64,000 bases of DNA from contig CAVPMU010000002.1 in NCBI GenBank assembly GCA_963706535.1, positions 62,001 through 126,000 of the forward strand, given 5' to 3'. The notes beneath the pieces are model-generated. The model did no database searches, was not told the origin of the DNA, and was given only the letters and a program-made list of their open reading frames with translations. The position numbers and the translations under genes were made by a program. Source of the DNA: RPQJ01 sp963706535. Its GTDB lineage: Bacteria > Pseudomonadota > Gammaproteobacteria > Steroidobacterales > Steroidobacteraceae. Below, piece by piece: positions 7,326 to 16,509 of this stretch. Every line of letters starts with the position of its first letter. Within the stretch, counting starts at the first letter, position 1.

Positions 7326-8951
7326 ATGCGCGACGACCGCGAGGCCGCCTGGGCGGCGCCAGTCATGATGCTGCTCGCGGTGCCGGCGCTGCTGCCCCTG
7401 CTGTCGGCGGCGCTGGCATGGGCCACGCCGGCGGGCGAGGTGTGGTCCCACCAGTTGCAGTACGTGCTGCCGCGCGTGAGCGTGAACACGGCGGTGCTGC
7501 TCGCACTGGTCGGTGCTGCGACGGCGACGCTCGGCACGTCGCTCGCCTGGCTGGTGGCGGCGTACGAGTTTCCCGGTCGCCGGATGCTCGCCTGGGCCCT
7601 GCTGCTGCCGCTCGCCGTGCCCGGCTATGTCCTTGCCGTCGTGTTCGCAGGCGCGCTCGACTTCGCCGGGCCGCTGCAGTCGTGGCTGCGCGAGGCAGTG
7701 CACCCCGCGTTGCGCCTGCCGCCCATACGCTCGCTCGGCGGTGCGGCGCTGGTGCTCACGCTCAGCCTCTACCCGTATGTCTACCTGCTCGCCCGGGTCG
7801 CGTTCGAGTCCGGCGGTGCGCGCATGCTGGAGGCGGCGCAATCCCTGGGGCTGGCCCGGCGCACGGCCATGCGCAGGGTGCTGCTGCCGCTCGCGCGCCC
7901 GGCCATCGCGGCCGGCACGGCACTCGCGTGCATGGAGGTGCTCGCGGACTTCGGCGTGGTCGCCGCGTTGAACGTCGACACCTTCACCACCGCGATCTAC
8001 CGCGCGTGGTTCGGCATGTTCTCGATCGAAGCCGCCCTGCAGATGGCGGGCGTGCTCGCGCTGCTCGCGCTCGCGGGCGTGGCCGTGGAGCGGCGCCTGC
8101 GTGGCGCGCGAGCCTTCGCGTCGAGTCGCGACGTTGAGCGTGAGTTCCCGCGGCAGAGGCTGTACGGCGTCCGTGCAGTGCTCGCCACGGCGGCCGCCGC
8201 GCTCGTTCTGGGAGCCGCCTTCCTGTTGCCGATGGCGCAACTGCTGCGCTGGGCCTGGACGCACGCGGCGTCCGACCTGGACGCCCGCTACTGGGGCTTC
8301 GCGCTGCGCAGCGCGCTGCTCGCCGCCTCCGGTGTACTGGTGATCCTCGTCGCGGCGTTGCTGCACGGCTATGCGCTGCGCCCGAAGGGACGGGCCTGGG
8401 TCGCCGGCCTCGGCCGATTCGCCACCGTGGGCTACGCCATTCCGGGTACCGTGCTCGCGGTGGGGCTCTTTGCGCCCGTGGCCGCACTGAACGGCTGGGT
8501 GCAGGGCTGGCTCGACGGCACGCTCGGCGAGTCGGCGCCGCAGCTCTTCCTGCAGGGCACGTTGTTCACGATGCTGCTCGCTTATCTCGCCCGTTTCCTC
8601 GCGGTCGGAACCGGGCCCGTCGAAAGCGGGCTCGCGCGCATCCACCGCAGTCTCGACGAGGTCGCACTCACCTTCGGCGTGCGCGGACTCGGCCGCCTGC
8701 GGCGCGTGCACCTGCCGCTGCTGCGCGGCAGCCTGCTCGCGGGCGCGGCACTGGTGTTCGTGGACCTCATGAAGGAATTGCCGATCACGCTCATGACGCG
8801 ACCGTTCGGCTTCGAGACGCTCGCCGTGCGCGTGTACGAGATGGCGGCCGAGGGCGAGTGGGAGCGGGCAGCGCTGCCGTCCGTGCTGCTCGTGGCGGTC
8901 GGCCTCGTGCCGGTGGGCCTGCTCGCCCGGAGGGTCGCGCATGTGGCTTGA
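7326..8951 (+). CDS. fbpB: Ferric iron ABC transporter, fused permease
   Basis: A 541-residue inner-membrane permease with about 12 transmembrane segments in two homologous halves. Each half carries an EAA-type loop that contacts the ATPase: EAAQSLGLARRTAMRRVLLPL in the first, and DEVALTFGVRGLGRLRRVHLPLL in the second (both given only in part here by family pattern). This duplicated layout is typical of FbpB/SfuB/HitB. It starts 3 bp after the fbpA stop, and its end overlaps fbpC by 11 bp. Confidence 0.93.
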   Translation: MRDDREAAWAAPVMMLLAVPALLPLLSAALAWATPAGEVWSHQLQYVLPRVSVNTAVLLALVGAATATLGTSLAWLVAAYEFPGRRMLAWALLLPLAVPGYVLAVVFAGALDFAGPLQSWLREAVHPALRLPPIRSLGGAALVLTLSLYPYVYLLARVAFESGGARMLEAAQSLGLARRTAMRRVLLPLARPAIAAGTALACMEVLADFGVVAALNVDTFTTAIYRAWFGMFSIEAALQMAGVLALLALAGVAVERRLRGARAFASSRDVEREFPRQRLYGVRAVLATAAAALVLGAAFLLPMAQLLRWAWTHAASDLDARYWGFALRSALLAASGVLVILVAALLHGYALRPKGRAWVAGLGRFATVGYAIPGTVLAVGLFAPVAALNGWVQGWLDGTLGESAPQLFLQGTLFTMLLAYLARFLAVGTGPVESGLARIHRSLDEVALTFGVRGLGRLRRVHLPLLRGSLLAGAALVFVDLMKELPITLMTRPFGFETLAVRVYEMAAEGEWERAALPSVLLVAVGLVPVGLLARRVAHVA

Positions 8952-10041
8952 ACTGCGCGACGCGGCACGATCGTTCGGCGCACGGCGCGCGCTCGACGGC
9001 GTGAGCCTCGGCCTCGAGGAGGGCGAGATCGGCTGCCTGCTCGGCCCGAGTGGTTGCGGGAAGACCACGGCATTGCGCTGCATCGCGGGTTTCGAGGCCC
9101 TCGATGCGGGCAGCGTGCTCTCGCGCGGTCGCGTGCTCTCGGCACCCGGCGTGCACGTGCCGCCGCACGAGCGCGGCGTCGGGCTGGTGTTCCAGGACCT
9201 CGCGCTCTTTCCGCACCTCACGGTGCAGGGCAACGTGGAGTTCGGACTGCAGTCGATGCCCCGGGACGCGCGACGCAGCCGTGCCAACGAGATGCTCGCG
9301 CTGGTGGGCCTCGGTGACTACGGCCCGTCCTATCCGGCGCAGCTCTCGGGTGGCCAGCAGCAGCGGGTCGCCCTGGCGCGGGCGCTCGCGCCGCGACCCG
9401 CCACGGTGCTGCTCGACGAGCCCTTCTCGAGCCTGGACGTCGCGTTGCGGGAGCGGCTGGTGCGCGAGCTGCGCACGCTGCTTCGCTCGCTCGGGGCGAC
9501 CGCGCTGGTCGTCACGCACGACCAGCAGGATGCGTTCGCGCTCGCCGACCGCGTCGGCCTGATGCGCGAGGGACGCCTCGAGCAATGGGGCACGCCCTAC
9601 GACCTCTATCATCGGCCGCGCACGCGCTTTGCCGCGGAATTCGTCGGCGACGCCTCCTTCCTGCCGGGCACGCGCCGCGCGGATGGTTCGATCGACACGG
9701 AACTCGGCAACCTGCGTGGCGGGTCGGGCCTCGACGCGGGCGTGGAGCGGGTGGACGTCCTGCTGCGTCCCGACGACGTGGTCCACGATGACGACGCGCG
9801 CCTCACCGCCCGCATCGTCGACCGCGTGTTCCGCGGCGCCGATTTCCTCTACGTGCTCGAGTTGCCGGGAGGACGACGCATCCTGTCGCTGGTGCCGAGC
9901 CACCACGACCACCCCGTCGGCCAGTCGATCGGGATCCGTGTCGACACCGAGCACGTCGTGACGTTCGCGGCGGCGGACCCGGTCACGACCGCTGGCGCGA
10001 CATCAGCAGCAGGAACAGCGGCACTCCCACCAGCGCGGTGA
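8941..10041 (+). CDS. fbpC: Ferric iron ABC transporter, ATP-binding protein
   Basis: A 366-residue ATPase of the FbpC/PotA type. It has Walker A GPSGCGKTT (near residue 38), the signature LSGGQQQRVALARAL, Walker B TVLLDEPFSSLD and the switch VTHDQQDAFALAD. A C-terminal TOBE-like regulatory region starts at about residue 245. The last part (GATSAAGTAALPPAR) overlaps the convergent FecCD permease gene by 59 bp and looks like a read-through extension beyond the normal end. It completes the fbpABC operon. Confidence 0.93.
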   Translation: MWLELRDAARSFGARRALDGVSLGLEEGEIGCLLGPSGCGKTTALRCIAGFEALDAGSVLSRGRVLSAPGVHVPPHERGVGLVFQDLALFPHLTVQGNVEFGLQSMPRDARRSRANEMLALVGLGDYGPSYPAQLSGGQQQRVALARALAPRPATVLLDEPFSSLDVALRERLVRELRTLLRSLGATALVVTHDQQDAFALADRVGLMREGRLEQWGTPYDLYHRPRTRFAAEFVGDASFLPGTRRADGSIDTELGNLRGGSGLDAGVERVDVLLRPDDVVHDDDARLTARIVDRVFRGADFLYVLELPGGRRILSLVPSHHDHPVGQSIGIRVDTEHVVTFAAADPVTTAGATSAAGTAALPPAR

Positions 10042-10963
10042 GGGCGCCCACGGGCAGCTGGCGCGGCGCGAGCAGCACGCGGGAGGCGAGGTCTGCCGCC
10101 ATCAGCAGGATGCCCCCGAGCAGGGCGGATGCCGGCAGCACCACGCGGTTGTCGGTACCGAGCGCGAGCCGCGCGAGGTGCGGCGTGACGAGGCCGACGA
10201 AGCCGATGCTGCCGGCCGCGCTCACGGCGAAGCCGGTCAGCACCGAGCTCACGACGAACAGCAGCACCTGGAAGCGGCGTACGTCGAGGCCGACGCTGGC
10301 GGCCTGGGTCACGCCGCGTGCGAGGACGTTCAGGTGGCGGCCGAGCGCGACGCTCGCGGTGGCGGCGATGAGGAGCAGCGCCATCAGCCAGGTCCACCGT
10401 TCTGTCCGCGACAGGTCGCCGAGCAGCCAGAACACCATGCCCCGCAGCCGCGTGTCGTCGCTGAGCGCCAGCAGCAGGCTCACGATCGAGCCGGCGCCGG
10501 CCGCGACGACGATGCCGGTCAGGAGCAGCCGCGTCGGGGTCCAGCCCCCTGGCCCCTGCGCCAGTGCGAAGACCACCAGGCACGCGGCGAAGGCCCCGAG
10601 CGCCGCGGCGCCGTCGACCCCGACCGCCGGCAACCCGAGCATGATCGCGAGCAGCGCGGCGACCGATGCGCCCCCGGAGACCCCCAGCACGTAGGGATCG
10701 GCCAGCGGGTTGCGCAGCAGCACCTGCAGCATGGCGCCCGCCAGCGCCAGCAGGCCGCCGACCGCGAAGGCCGCCAGCGCGCGGGGCAGGCGCAACTCGA
10801 GCACCACGTCCCGCGCGAGCGACGGCCCGCCGTCGCCAAAGGCGCCAATCACCTCGGCGAGCGACAGCGGCAGGCTCCCCGCGGCAAGCGACAGGGCGAG
10901 GAGGCCCGCGGCGGCCAGGGCGAGGAGGGCGAATGCGGGAAAAATCGGCAGGCGGCGGTGCAT
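9983..10963 (-). CDS. FecCD/BtuC-family ABC transporter permease
   Basis: A 326-residue inner-membrane permease with about ten transmembrane segments. The family hallmarks are LALAGAMLQVLLRNPLADP (the NPLA(D/E)P region), VLGVSGGASVAA and GLVTPHLAR near the C-terminus. These proteins import vitamin B12, haem or ferric siderophores together with a FecE/BtuD ATPase. No ATPase or binding protein gene lies beside it; the nearest candidate is the ATPase at 1773-2555 on the same strand. I see no cobalamin riboswitch in the upstream 128 bp shared with rppH, so the substrate is open. Confidence 0.88.
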   Translation of the reverse strand: MHRRLPIFPAFALLALAAAGLLALSLAAGSLPLSLAEVIGAFGDGGPSLARDVVLELRLPRALAAFAVGGLLALAGAMLQVLLRNPLADPYVLGVSGGASVAALLAIMLGLPAVGVDGAAALGAFAACLVVFALAQGPGGWTPTRLLLTGIVVAAGAGSIVSLLLALSDDTRLRGMVFWLLGDLSRTERWTWLMALLLIAATASVALGRHLNVLARGVTQAASVGLDVRRFQVLLFVVSSVLTGFAVSAAGSIGFVGLVTPHLARLALGTDNRVVLPASALLGGILLMAADLASRVLLAPRQLPVGALTALVGVPLFLLLMSRQRS

Positions 10964-11091
10964 TGGATGCTCGGGACTGGTCCAAGGTTACGGGGAGCAT
11001 TCACCGGGCCACAAGGCGGGTTGCGGGAAGTCGCCTTGGACCGCGTCCCCGCGATGTGAAAAAATCAGCCGGCTCCAGAGCTTACGAGGCA

Positions 11092-11694
11092 ATGAGCGAT
11101 TTCATAGACACCGAGGGCTTCCGCGCCAACGTCGGGATCGTGCTGATCCGGGACGGGGGCGAGGTATTCCTCGGTGGCCGCAGCGACGGCCGCGGCTGGC
11201 AGTTTCCGCAGGGCGGGGTGCGCCGCGACGAGTCGCCGGAGCAGGCCCTGTTCCGCGAGCTGCGCGAGGAAGTCGGCCTCGAGCCGGGCGACGTGCAGGT
11301 GCTCGCGAGCACGAGTGACTGGCTGCGTTACCGGCTGCCGAGCCAGTTCGTGCGCCGCCGCTCGAAGCCGCTGTGCATCGGCCAGAAGCAGCGCTGGTTC
11401 CTGCTGCGGATGCTGGGCGAGGACGCGCGGCTGCGTTTCGACGTCACCTCGCAACCCGAGTTCGACAGCTGGCGCTGGGTGGACTACTGGTGGCCGGTGC
11501 GGGAAGTGATCTATTTCAAGCGCACGGTCTACGTCCGGGCGCTGACCGAACTCGCGCCGCAGGCGTTCCCGGCCGGCCCGCCGCCGTTTCCGGAGTGGTG
11601 GTCCGACCAGCTGCTGCAGCCTCCCGCCCCGCCCCGCAAGCCCCGGCGCCGCCGCGCCAGGGCTGCGGACGCCGCAAAGGCCGTCGAGGAGTGA
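11092..11694 (+). CDS. rppH: RNA pyrophosphohydrolase
   Basis: A 200-residue Nudix hydrolase that removes pyrophosphate from the 5' end of mRNAs to start decay. The N-terminus FRANVGIVLIRDGGEVFLGGR is typical of RppH. The Nudix box (GX5EX7REX2EEXG) occupies residues about 38-60, and FKRTVYVRAL is the usual later motif. The C-terminal 30 residues are a Pro/Arg-rich basic tail (KPRRRRARA), longer than the E. coli protein. The ATG at 11092 gives the standard MSDFIDTEGFR start. The stop overlaps the next start as GTGA. Confidence 0.92.
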   Translation: MSDFIDTEGFRANVGIVLIRDGGEVFLGGRSDGRGWQFPQGGVRRDESPEQALFRELREEVGLEPGDVQVLASTSDWLRYRLPSQFVRRRSKPLCIGQKQRWFLLRMLGEDARLRFDVTSQPEFDSWRWVDYWWPVREVIYFKRTVYVRALTELAPQAFPAGPPPFPEWWSDQLLQPPAPPRKPRRRRARAADAAKAVEE

Positions 11695-12392
11695 AACAGG
11701 TCGACTGGCTGAAGTGGGTGGCGGTCGCCGCCGGGGTGGCGCTCCTCGCGCTCGGCGGCTGGTTCGCCTACCAGCGCGGGCAGGTGTCCGCGGGCCTCAA
11801 CGTCGCCGAGGTGACGCGCGAGCGGCGCGACCTGACGGCCAAGGTCGTCGCGCTGGAGGCCGAGAATTCCCGGCTGAACGCCAAGGTTGCCGAACTCGAG
11901 ATGGCCCGGCGACTCGACCGCGAGGCCTACGGGCAGGTCGAGCGTACGCTCGGCGAGTTGCAGTCCCGGCTGTCCCGGCAGGGGGACGACCTCGCCTTCT
12001 ACAAGTCGATCGTGTCGCCCGCGGACGGCATCCAGGGCCTGCGCATCCAGCGCTTCGAGGTCGAACCCGGCAAGGAGCCACGGCAGTTCGTGGTCAAGCT
12101 CACGCTCATCCAGGCGATGCGACACGACAGCCTCGCCGCCGGGCTCGCCGACGTGGTCGTCCACGGCATGCAGGGCGACCGTCCGGCGCGGTATTCGGTC
12201 GGCGAGCTGCTCGACCGGCCACGGGCGCAGCTGCCGTTCTCGTTCCGCTATTTCCAGACGATCGAGCAGGCGGTGACGCTGCCGGAGGGCTTCCAGGCCT
12301 TCGAGGCCGAGGTCCAGGTCCGTTCGGCGAAACTGCGCTTCCCGATGCAGCAGTCCTTCCCCTGGAAGCCCGTCGGGCAGGCCGCGCTGTGA
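11691..12392 (+). CDS. DUF6776-type membrane-anchored coiled-coil protein
   Basis: A 233-residue protein with one N-terminal transmembrane helix (residues about 6-26), then a coiled coil of about 65 residues (leucine/alanine heptads through TAKVVALEAENSRLNAKVAEL) and a compact C-terminal domain with PADGIQGLRIQRFE and LPFSFRYFQ. I recognise it as the conserved gammaproteobacterial unknown that usually sits near erpA/polymer-forming cytoskeletal genes. Function is unknown; envelope or division support is only a guess. The GTG start at 11691 overlaps the rppH stop. Confidence 0.75.
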   Translation: MKQVDWLKWVAVAAGVALLALGGWFAYQRGQVSAGLNVAEVTRERRDLTAKVVALEAENSRLNAKVAELEMARRLDREAYGQVERTLGELQSRLSRQGDDLAFYKSIVSPADGIQGLRIQRFEVEPGKEPRQFVVKLTLIQAMRHDSLAAGLADVVVHGMQGDRPARYSVGELLDRPRAQLPFSFRYFQTIEQAVTLPEGFQAFEAEVQVRSAKLRFPMQQSFPWKPVGQAAL

Positions 12393-12446
12393 TGCGCCCT
12401 GCGGGATGGGCGGCCGGATGGTAAAATCGCGGCCCGCGGATGGACG

Positions 12447-12827
12447 ATGGAGCAGCAGCCAATGACCACAGCCCATGAGCCGACCGACCTCGCCGAGGCC
12501 CCGGCGCTCGTCTTCACGGACTCGGCCGCCACCAAGGTGAGCGAGCTGATCCGCGAGGAAGGCAACCCGAACCTCAAGCTGCGCGTGTTCGTGTCGGGCG
12601 GCGGCTGCTCCGGCTTCCAGTACGGGTTCACGTTCGACGAGAACGAGGAAGACGGCGACACCTGCGTCGAGAAGGGCGGCGTGAAGCTGTTGATCGACCC
12701 GATGAGCTACCAGTACCTCGCCGGCGCCGAGATCGACTACAAGGAAGACCTCGAGGGCGCGCAGTTCGTGATCCGCAACCCGAACGCCAGCACTACCTGC
12801 GGCTGCGGATCATCGTTCTCGGCCTGA
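12447..12827 (+). CDS. erpA: Iron-sulfur cluster insertion protein ErpA
   Basis: A 126-residue A-type Fe-S carrier that delivers [4Fe-4S] or [2Fe-2S] clusters to apoproteins. The three conserved cysteines are in VSGGGCSGFQYGF and at the C-terminal TTCGCGSSF. The length is normal. The ATG at 12447 is annotated, but the ATG at 12462 is preceded by GGAG at a 9-base distance and may be the real start, removing five residues. A TAAAAT element at 12422-12427 could be the -10 of its own promoter. It fits the haem- and Fe-S-rich gene content here. Confidence 0.93.
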   Translation: MEQQPMTTAHEPTDLAEAPALVFTDSAATKVSELIREEGNPNLKLRVFVSGGGCSGFQYGFTFDENEEDGDTCVEKGGVKLLIDPMSYQYLAGAEIDYKEDLEGAQFVIRNPNASTTCGCGSSFSA

Positions 12828-12834
12828 GGACGGG

Positions 12835-14340
12835 TTGGCCCGCACCGACCCACAGGTTCCCGACGTCCTGGCGGCTGTGGACCTCGGGTCCAACAGCTTC
12901 CACATGGTCGTGGCCCGCCACTCGCACGGGCAGCTGGTCATCGTCGACCGCCTGCGCGAGACCGTGCGGCTCGGCTCCGGCCTCGACGAGCAGGGTCGCC
13001 TGAGCCGCGAGGCGACCTCCCGTGCACTGCAATGCCTGCAGCGCTTCGGCCAGCGCCTGCACGACGTACAGGCGAAGCGCGTGCGCGTGGTGGGCACCAA
13101 CACGCTGCGCAAGGCGAAGCGTAAGGGTGCGTTCCTCGACCGCGCCCGCGAGGCGCTCGGCCACCCGATCGAGATCATCTCGGGCGTCGAGGAGGCGCGA
13201 CTCATCTACCAGGGCGTCGCCCACACCACGCCGAGCGAGGGCGGCCATCGCCTGGTCGTCGACATCGGTGGCGGCAGCACGGAGCTCATCATCGGCGAGG
13301 GGCTCGCGCCCAAGCGCCTCGACAGCCTGTACATGGGCTGCGTCGGCATGAGCCAGCAGTACTTCGGCGACGGCGTCATCACCGACAAGCGCATGAAGCG
13401 CGCCCGCACCGCGGCGCAGCTCGAACTCGAGCCGGCCGCGGCACGTTTCCGTCGCTCGGAATGGGACACCGCGTTCGGCGCCTCGGGCACCATGCGCACG
13501 GTGAGCGACGTGCTGCTCGCGCGGGGCGCGCCGAACGGCAACATCACGCGTGATGGCGTGGAGTGGCTGCTCGGGGAGTGCCTGCGGGCCGGGGACGCCG
13601 CGAAGCTCAAGTTGCCAGGCCTCGCACCCGACCGGCAGGAGATCCTGCCCGGTGGCCTCGCCATCCTGGTCGAGGTGCTCGACATGCTGGGCATCGACAA
13701 CCTGCGGGTCGCCGACGGGGCGCTGCGCGAGGGACTGCTCTACGACCTGCTCGGCCGCCTCACCGACGAGGATGCCCGCGTGCGCAGCGTGCGCGCGATG
13801 GAGGCCCGCTACCACGTCGACACGGCCCAGGCCGAGCGCGTGGAAGCCACCGCGCAGGCCTTCCTGCGGCAGGTACGCGAGCCCTGGAAACTGGACGAAC
13901 CGCTCGCCGAGCTCGCGCTGCGATGGGCCGCGCGGCTGCACGAGGCGGGCCTCGCCATCGCGCACTCGCACTACCACAAGCACGGCGCGTACGTGCTGCA
14001 GCACGCGGACATGCCGGGCTTCGCGCGCGAGGAACAGCAGCTGCTCGCCGCGGTCGTGGGCGCGCACCGCCGCAAGCTCAACCTCGAGATGATCGAGGAC
14101 CTCGTGCCGCCCTGGCACCTGAAGGCCGAGTCCCTCATCGTGCTGCTCAGGCTCGCGGTGCTGCTGCACCGGGGTCGCGGCCCGCGTGCCCTGCCGCAGA
14201 TCGACCTAAAGGCGCGCGGGCGGACACTCGAGCTCGAGTTCCCCCGCGGCTGGCTCGCCGAGCATCCGCTCACGGCAGCGGACCTCGAGCAGGAGGCCGA
14301 GTACCTGCGTGCGGCGGACTTCCGCCTGCGCGCGCGCTGA
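12835..14340 (+). CDS. ppx: Exopolyphosphatase
   Basis: A 501-residue Ppx/GppA phosphatase that degrades inorganic polyphosphate from the end (or hydrolyses pppGpp in GppA). The N-terminal ASKHA motifs are AAVDLGSNSFHMVVAR (residues about 12-27), ISGVEEARLIYQG and VVDIGGGSTELI. An HD-like C-terminal half contains LHEAGLAIAHSHYHKHGAYVL. Over 500 residues favours Ppx over short GppA forms. The start is a TTG at 12835 with GAGGA just before it. It is convergent with ppk1, so synthesis and breakdown genes face each other with 9 bp between stops. Confidence 0.92.
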   Translation: MARTDPQVPDVLAAVDLGSNSFHMVVARHSHGQLVIVDRLRETVRLGSGLDEQGRLSREATSRALQCLQRFGQRLHDVQAKRVRVVGTNTLRKAKRKGAFLDRAREALGHPIEIISGVEEARLIYQGVAHTTPSEGGHRLVVDIGGGSTELIIGEGLAPKRLDSLYMGCVGMSQQYFGDGVITDKRMKRARTAAQLELEPAAARFRRSEWDTAFGASGTMRTVSDVLLARGAPNGNITRDGVEWLLGECLRAGDAAKLKLPGLAPDRQEILPGGLAILVEVLDMLGIDNLRVADGALREGLLYDLLGRLTDEDARVRSVRAMEARYHVDTAQAERVEATAQAFLRQVREPWKLDEPLAELALRWAARLHEAGLAIAHSHYHKHGAYVLQHADMPGFAREEQQLLAAVVGAHRRKLNLEMIEDLVPPWHLKAESLIVLLRLAVLLHRGRGPRALPQIDLKARGRTLELEFPRGWLAEHPLTAADLEQEAEYLRAADFRLRAR

Positions 14341-14349
14341 GCGTCCCGG

Positions 14350-16431
14350 TCAGTCGGCGAGCGTGGCGAGCAGCGCGACCTGCGCCGCAACGGGCGGCGC
14401 GTCGGCCGGGACCTGCCGCGTGTACGAACCGTCGGCGTTCAGCACCCAGGCCTGGCAGTTGTCGGCGAGGTAGAGCTCGAGGTCCTCGAGCACCTGCCGG
14501 CGGTGGTGCCGGCGCTGCACCGGGAAGCACACCTCGATGCGGCGGAAGAAGTTGCGCTCCATCCAGTCGGCGCTCGAGCAGAAGATCTCGGACTCGCCGC
14601 CGTTCTCGAAATAGTAGACGCGGGAGTGCTCGAGGAAGCGACCCACGATCGAGCGCACCGAGATGCGGTCCGAGACGCCCGGCACGCCCGGCCGCAGCGC
14701 GCAGATGCCGCGCACGATCAGGTCCACCCTCACCCCGGCCTGCGAGGCCTCGTAGAGCGCGCGCACGATCTGCGGCTCGATCAGCGAATTCATCTTGGCG
14801 ATGATGCGCGCCGGCCGACCCGCGCGCGCATGCTCGATCTCGCGGCGCGTGCGCTCGAGCATCGCCTCGTGCAGCGTGAACGGCGACTGCAGGATCTTGT
14901 GCAGCTGCGCGACGCGTGTCGGGCTGGTGAGCTGCAGGAACAGCTCGTGCAGGTCCTCGCCGATGGCCTCGTCGCAGGTGAAAAGCCCGTAGTCGGTGTA
15001 CAGGCGCGTCGTCTGCGGGTGGTAGTTGCCGGTGCCGAGGTGGCAGTAGCGGCGCAGCCGCTCCGCCTCGCGGCGCAGCACCATGATGAGCTTGGCGTGG
15101 GTCTTGTAGCCCACCACGCCGTACATCACGTTCGCGCCGGCTTCCTGCAGGCGGTTGGCGAGCGCGATGTTGGCGGCCTCGTCGAAGCGCGCCATCAGCT
15201 CGATCACCACCGTGACTTCCTTGCCGGCGCGCGCGGCATCCACGAGCGCGTCGACCACCGGCGAGTCGGGCCCGGTGCGGTACAGGGTCTGCTTGATCGC
15301 GAGCACGGCGGGGTCGGCCGCGGACTGGCGCAGGAAGTCGATCACCGGCGCGAAGCTGTGGAAGGGGTGGTGCAGCAGCACGTCCTTCTCGCGGATCGCC
15401 TCGAAGACGTCCGGGCGCCCGACCAGCCGCTTCGGCACGGCCGGGACGAACGGCTGGTACTTCAGGTCGCGGCGATCGACGAGATCCGGGATGGCCGCCA
15501 GCCGGTTCAGGTTGACCGGCCCGTCCACGGCGTAGTGGTCGTCCGGGCCGAGTTCGAAGCGCTCGAGCAGGTACTCGCGCAGGTGCGCCGGACAATCGAG
15601 CGTGGTCTCGAGCCGCACCGCATCGCCGTAGCGCCGCGACGCGAGCTCGCCCTCCACGGCACGCAGCAGGTCCTCCGTCTCCTCGTCGTCGACCCACAGC
15701 TCGGCGTTGCGCGTGACGCGGAACTGGTGGCAGCCCTCGACCTCCATGCCGGGGAACAGCCGCCCGACGTTGTGCAGGATCACCTGCGAGAGGTAGGCGA
15801 GGCACACCTCGGCCGGGTCCGCCGCAGGGACGCGCAGGATGCGCGGCAGCGAGCGCGGCAGCTGCACGATGGCGAGCGATGCGCTGCGGCCGAACGCGTC
15901 GGTGCCGGAGATCTCGACGATGAAGTTCTGGCTCTTGTTCTGGATGCGCGGGAACGGCCGCGCGGGGTCGATGCCGAGCGGCGTCAGGACCGGCTCGACT
16001 TCCTTGTCGAAATAGGCGGCGAGCCACTCCGCCTGCTCAGGCGTCCACTCGGCGGCGCGCAGCACGCGGATGCCCTCGTGGCGCAGCTGCGGCAGCAGCT
16101 CGTGGTTCAGGACCTCGTACTGCGCGGCCACCAGCCGCAGCGACTCCGCGCGGATCGCGCCGAGCTGGTCGTCGACGTCCATGCCGTCGGGGCCGCTGCC
16201 GCGCGAACCGAGTTCCTTGCGCTGCTTCAGGCCGGCGACGCGGATCTCGAAGAACTCGTCGAGGTTGCTGCAGGAGATGGCGAGGAAGCGCACCCGCTCG
16301 AGCAGCGGCACGGCGGTGTCCTGCGCCTGCGCGAGGACGCGCCGGTTGAACTCGAGGAAGGAAAGCTCCCGGTTGATGAACAACCGCGGCGAATCGAGGG
16401 ACGGGCCGCTCATGGGCAAGGCCGTGGACAT
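14350..16431 (-). CDS. ppk1: Polyphosphate kinase 1
   Basis: A 693-residue enzyme that reversibly polymerises the gamma phosphate of ATP into polyphosphate, membrane associated. The N-terminal RLFINRELSFLEFNRRVL is the standard opening. The central part has IKQTLYRTG, and the catalytic region has HAKLIMVLRRE (autophosphorylated His), HLGTGNYHPQT and YTDYGLFT. The C-terminal IVGRFLEHSRVYYFENGG is also diagnostic. The length is normal. It shares a 9-bp stop-to-stop gap with ppx. Confidence 0.96.
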   Translation of the reverse strand: MSTALPMSGPSLDSPRLFINRELSFLEFNRRVLAQAQDTAVPLLERVRFLAISCSNLDEFFEIRVAGLKQRKELGSRGSGPDGMDVDDQLGAIRAESLRLVAAQYEVLNHELLPQLRHEGIRVLRAAEWTPEQAEWLAAYFDKEVEPVLTPLGIDPARPFPRIQNKSQNFIVEISGTDAFGRSASLAIVQLPRSLPRILRVPAADPAEVCLAYLSQVILHNVGRLFPGMEVEGCHQFRVTRNAELWVDDEETEDLLRAVEGELASRRYGDAVRLETTLDCPAHLREYLLERFELGPDDHYAVDGPVNLNRLAAIPDLVDRRDLKYQPFVPAVPKRLVGRPDVFEAIREKDVLLHHPFHSFAPVIDFLRQSAADPAVLAIKQTLYRTGPDSPVVDALVDAARAGKEVTVVIELMARFDEAANIALANRLQEAGANVMYGVVGYKTHAKLIMVLRREAERLRRYCHLGTGNYHPQTTRLYTDYGLFTCDEAIGEDLHELFLQLTSPTRVAQLHKILQSPFTLHEAMLERTRREIEHARAGRPARIIAKMNSLIEPQIVRALYEASQAGVRVDLIVRGICALRPGVPGVSDRISVRSIVGRFLEHSRVYYFENGGESEIFCSSADWMERNFFRRIEVCFPVQRRHHRRQVLEDLELYLADNCQAWVLNADGSYTRQVPADAPPVAAQVALLATLAD

Positions 16432-16509
16432 GGCTGGATCATGCGACAGTTGGATGACGATCCCGTGACCGGGACCGTAACACGGCCGTGCCCTGGCCGC
16501 GCCGGGACT

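Noticed and set aside
6330..9287. A 985-codon open frame on the minus strand
   Set aside because: It lies opposite fbpA, fbpB and fbpC, which have full family motifs. The frame has no domain signature and is a GC-rich shadow.
10964..11091. Cobalamin riboswitch upstream of the FecCD permease
   Set aside because: I looked for a B12 box and the paired conserved core on the minus strand and found neither.
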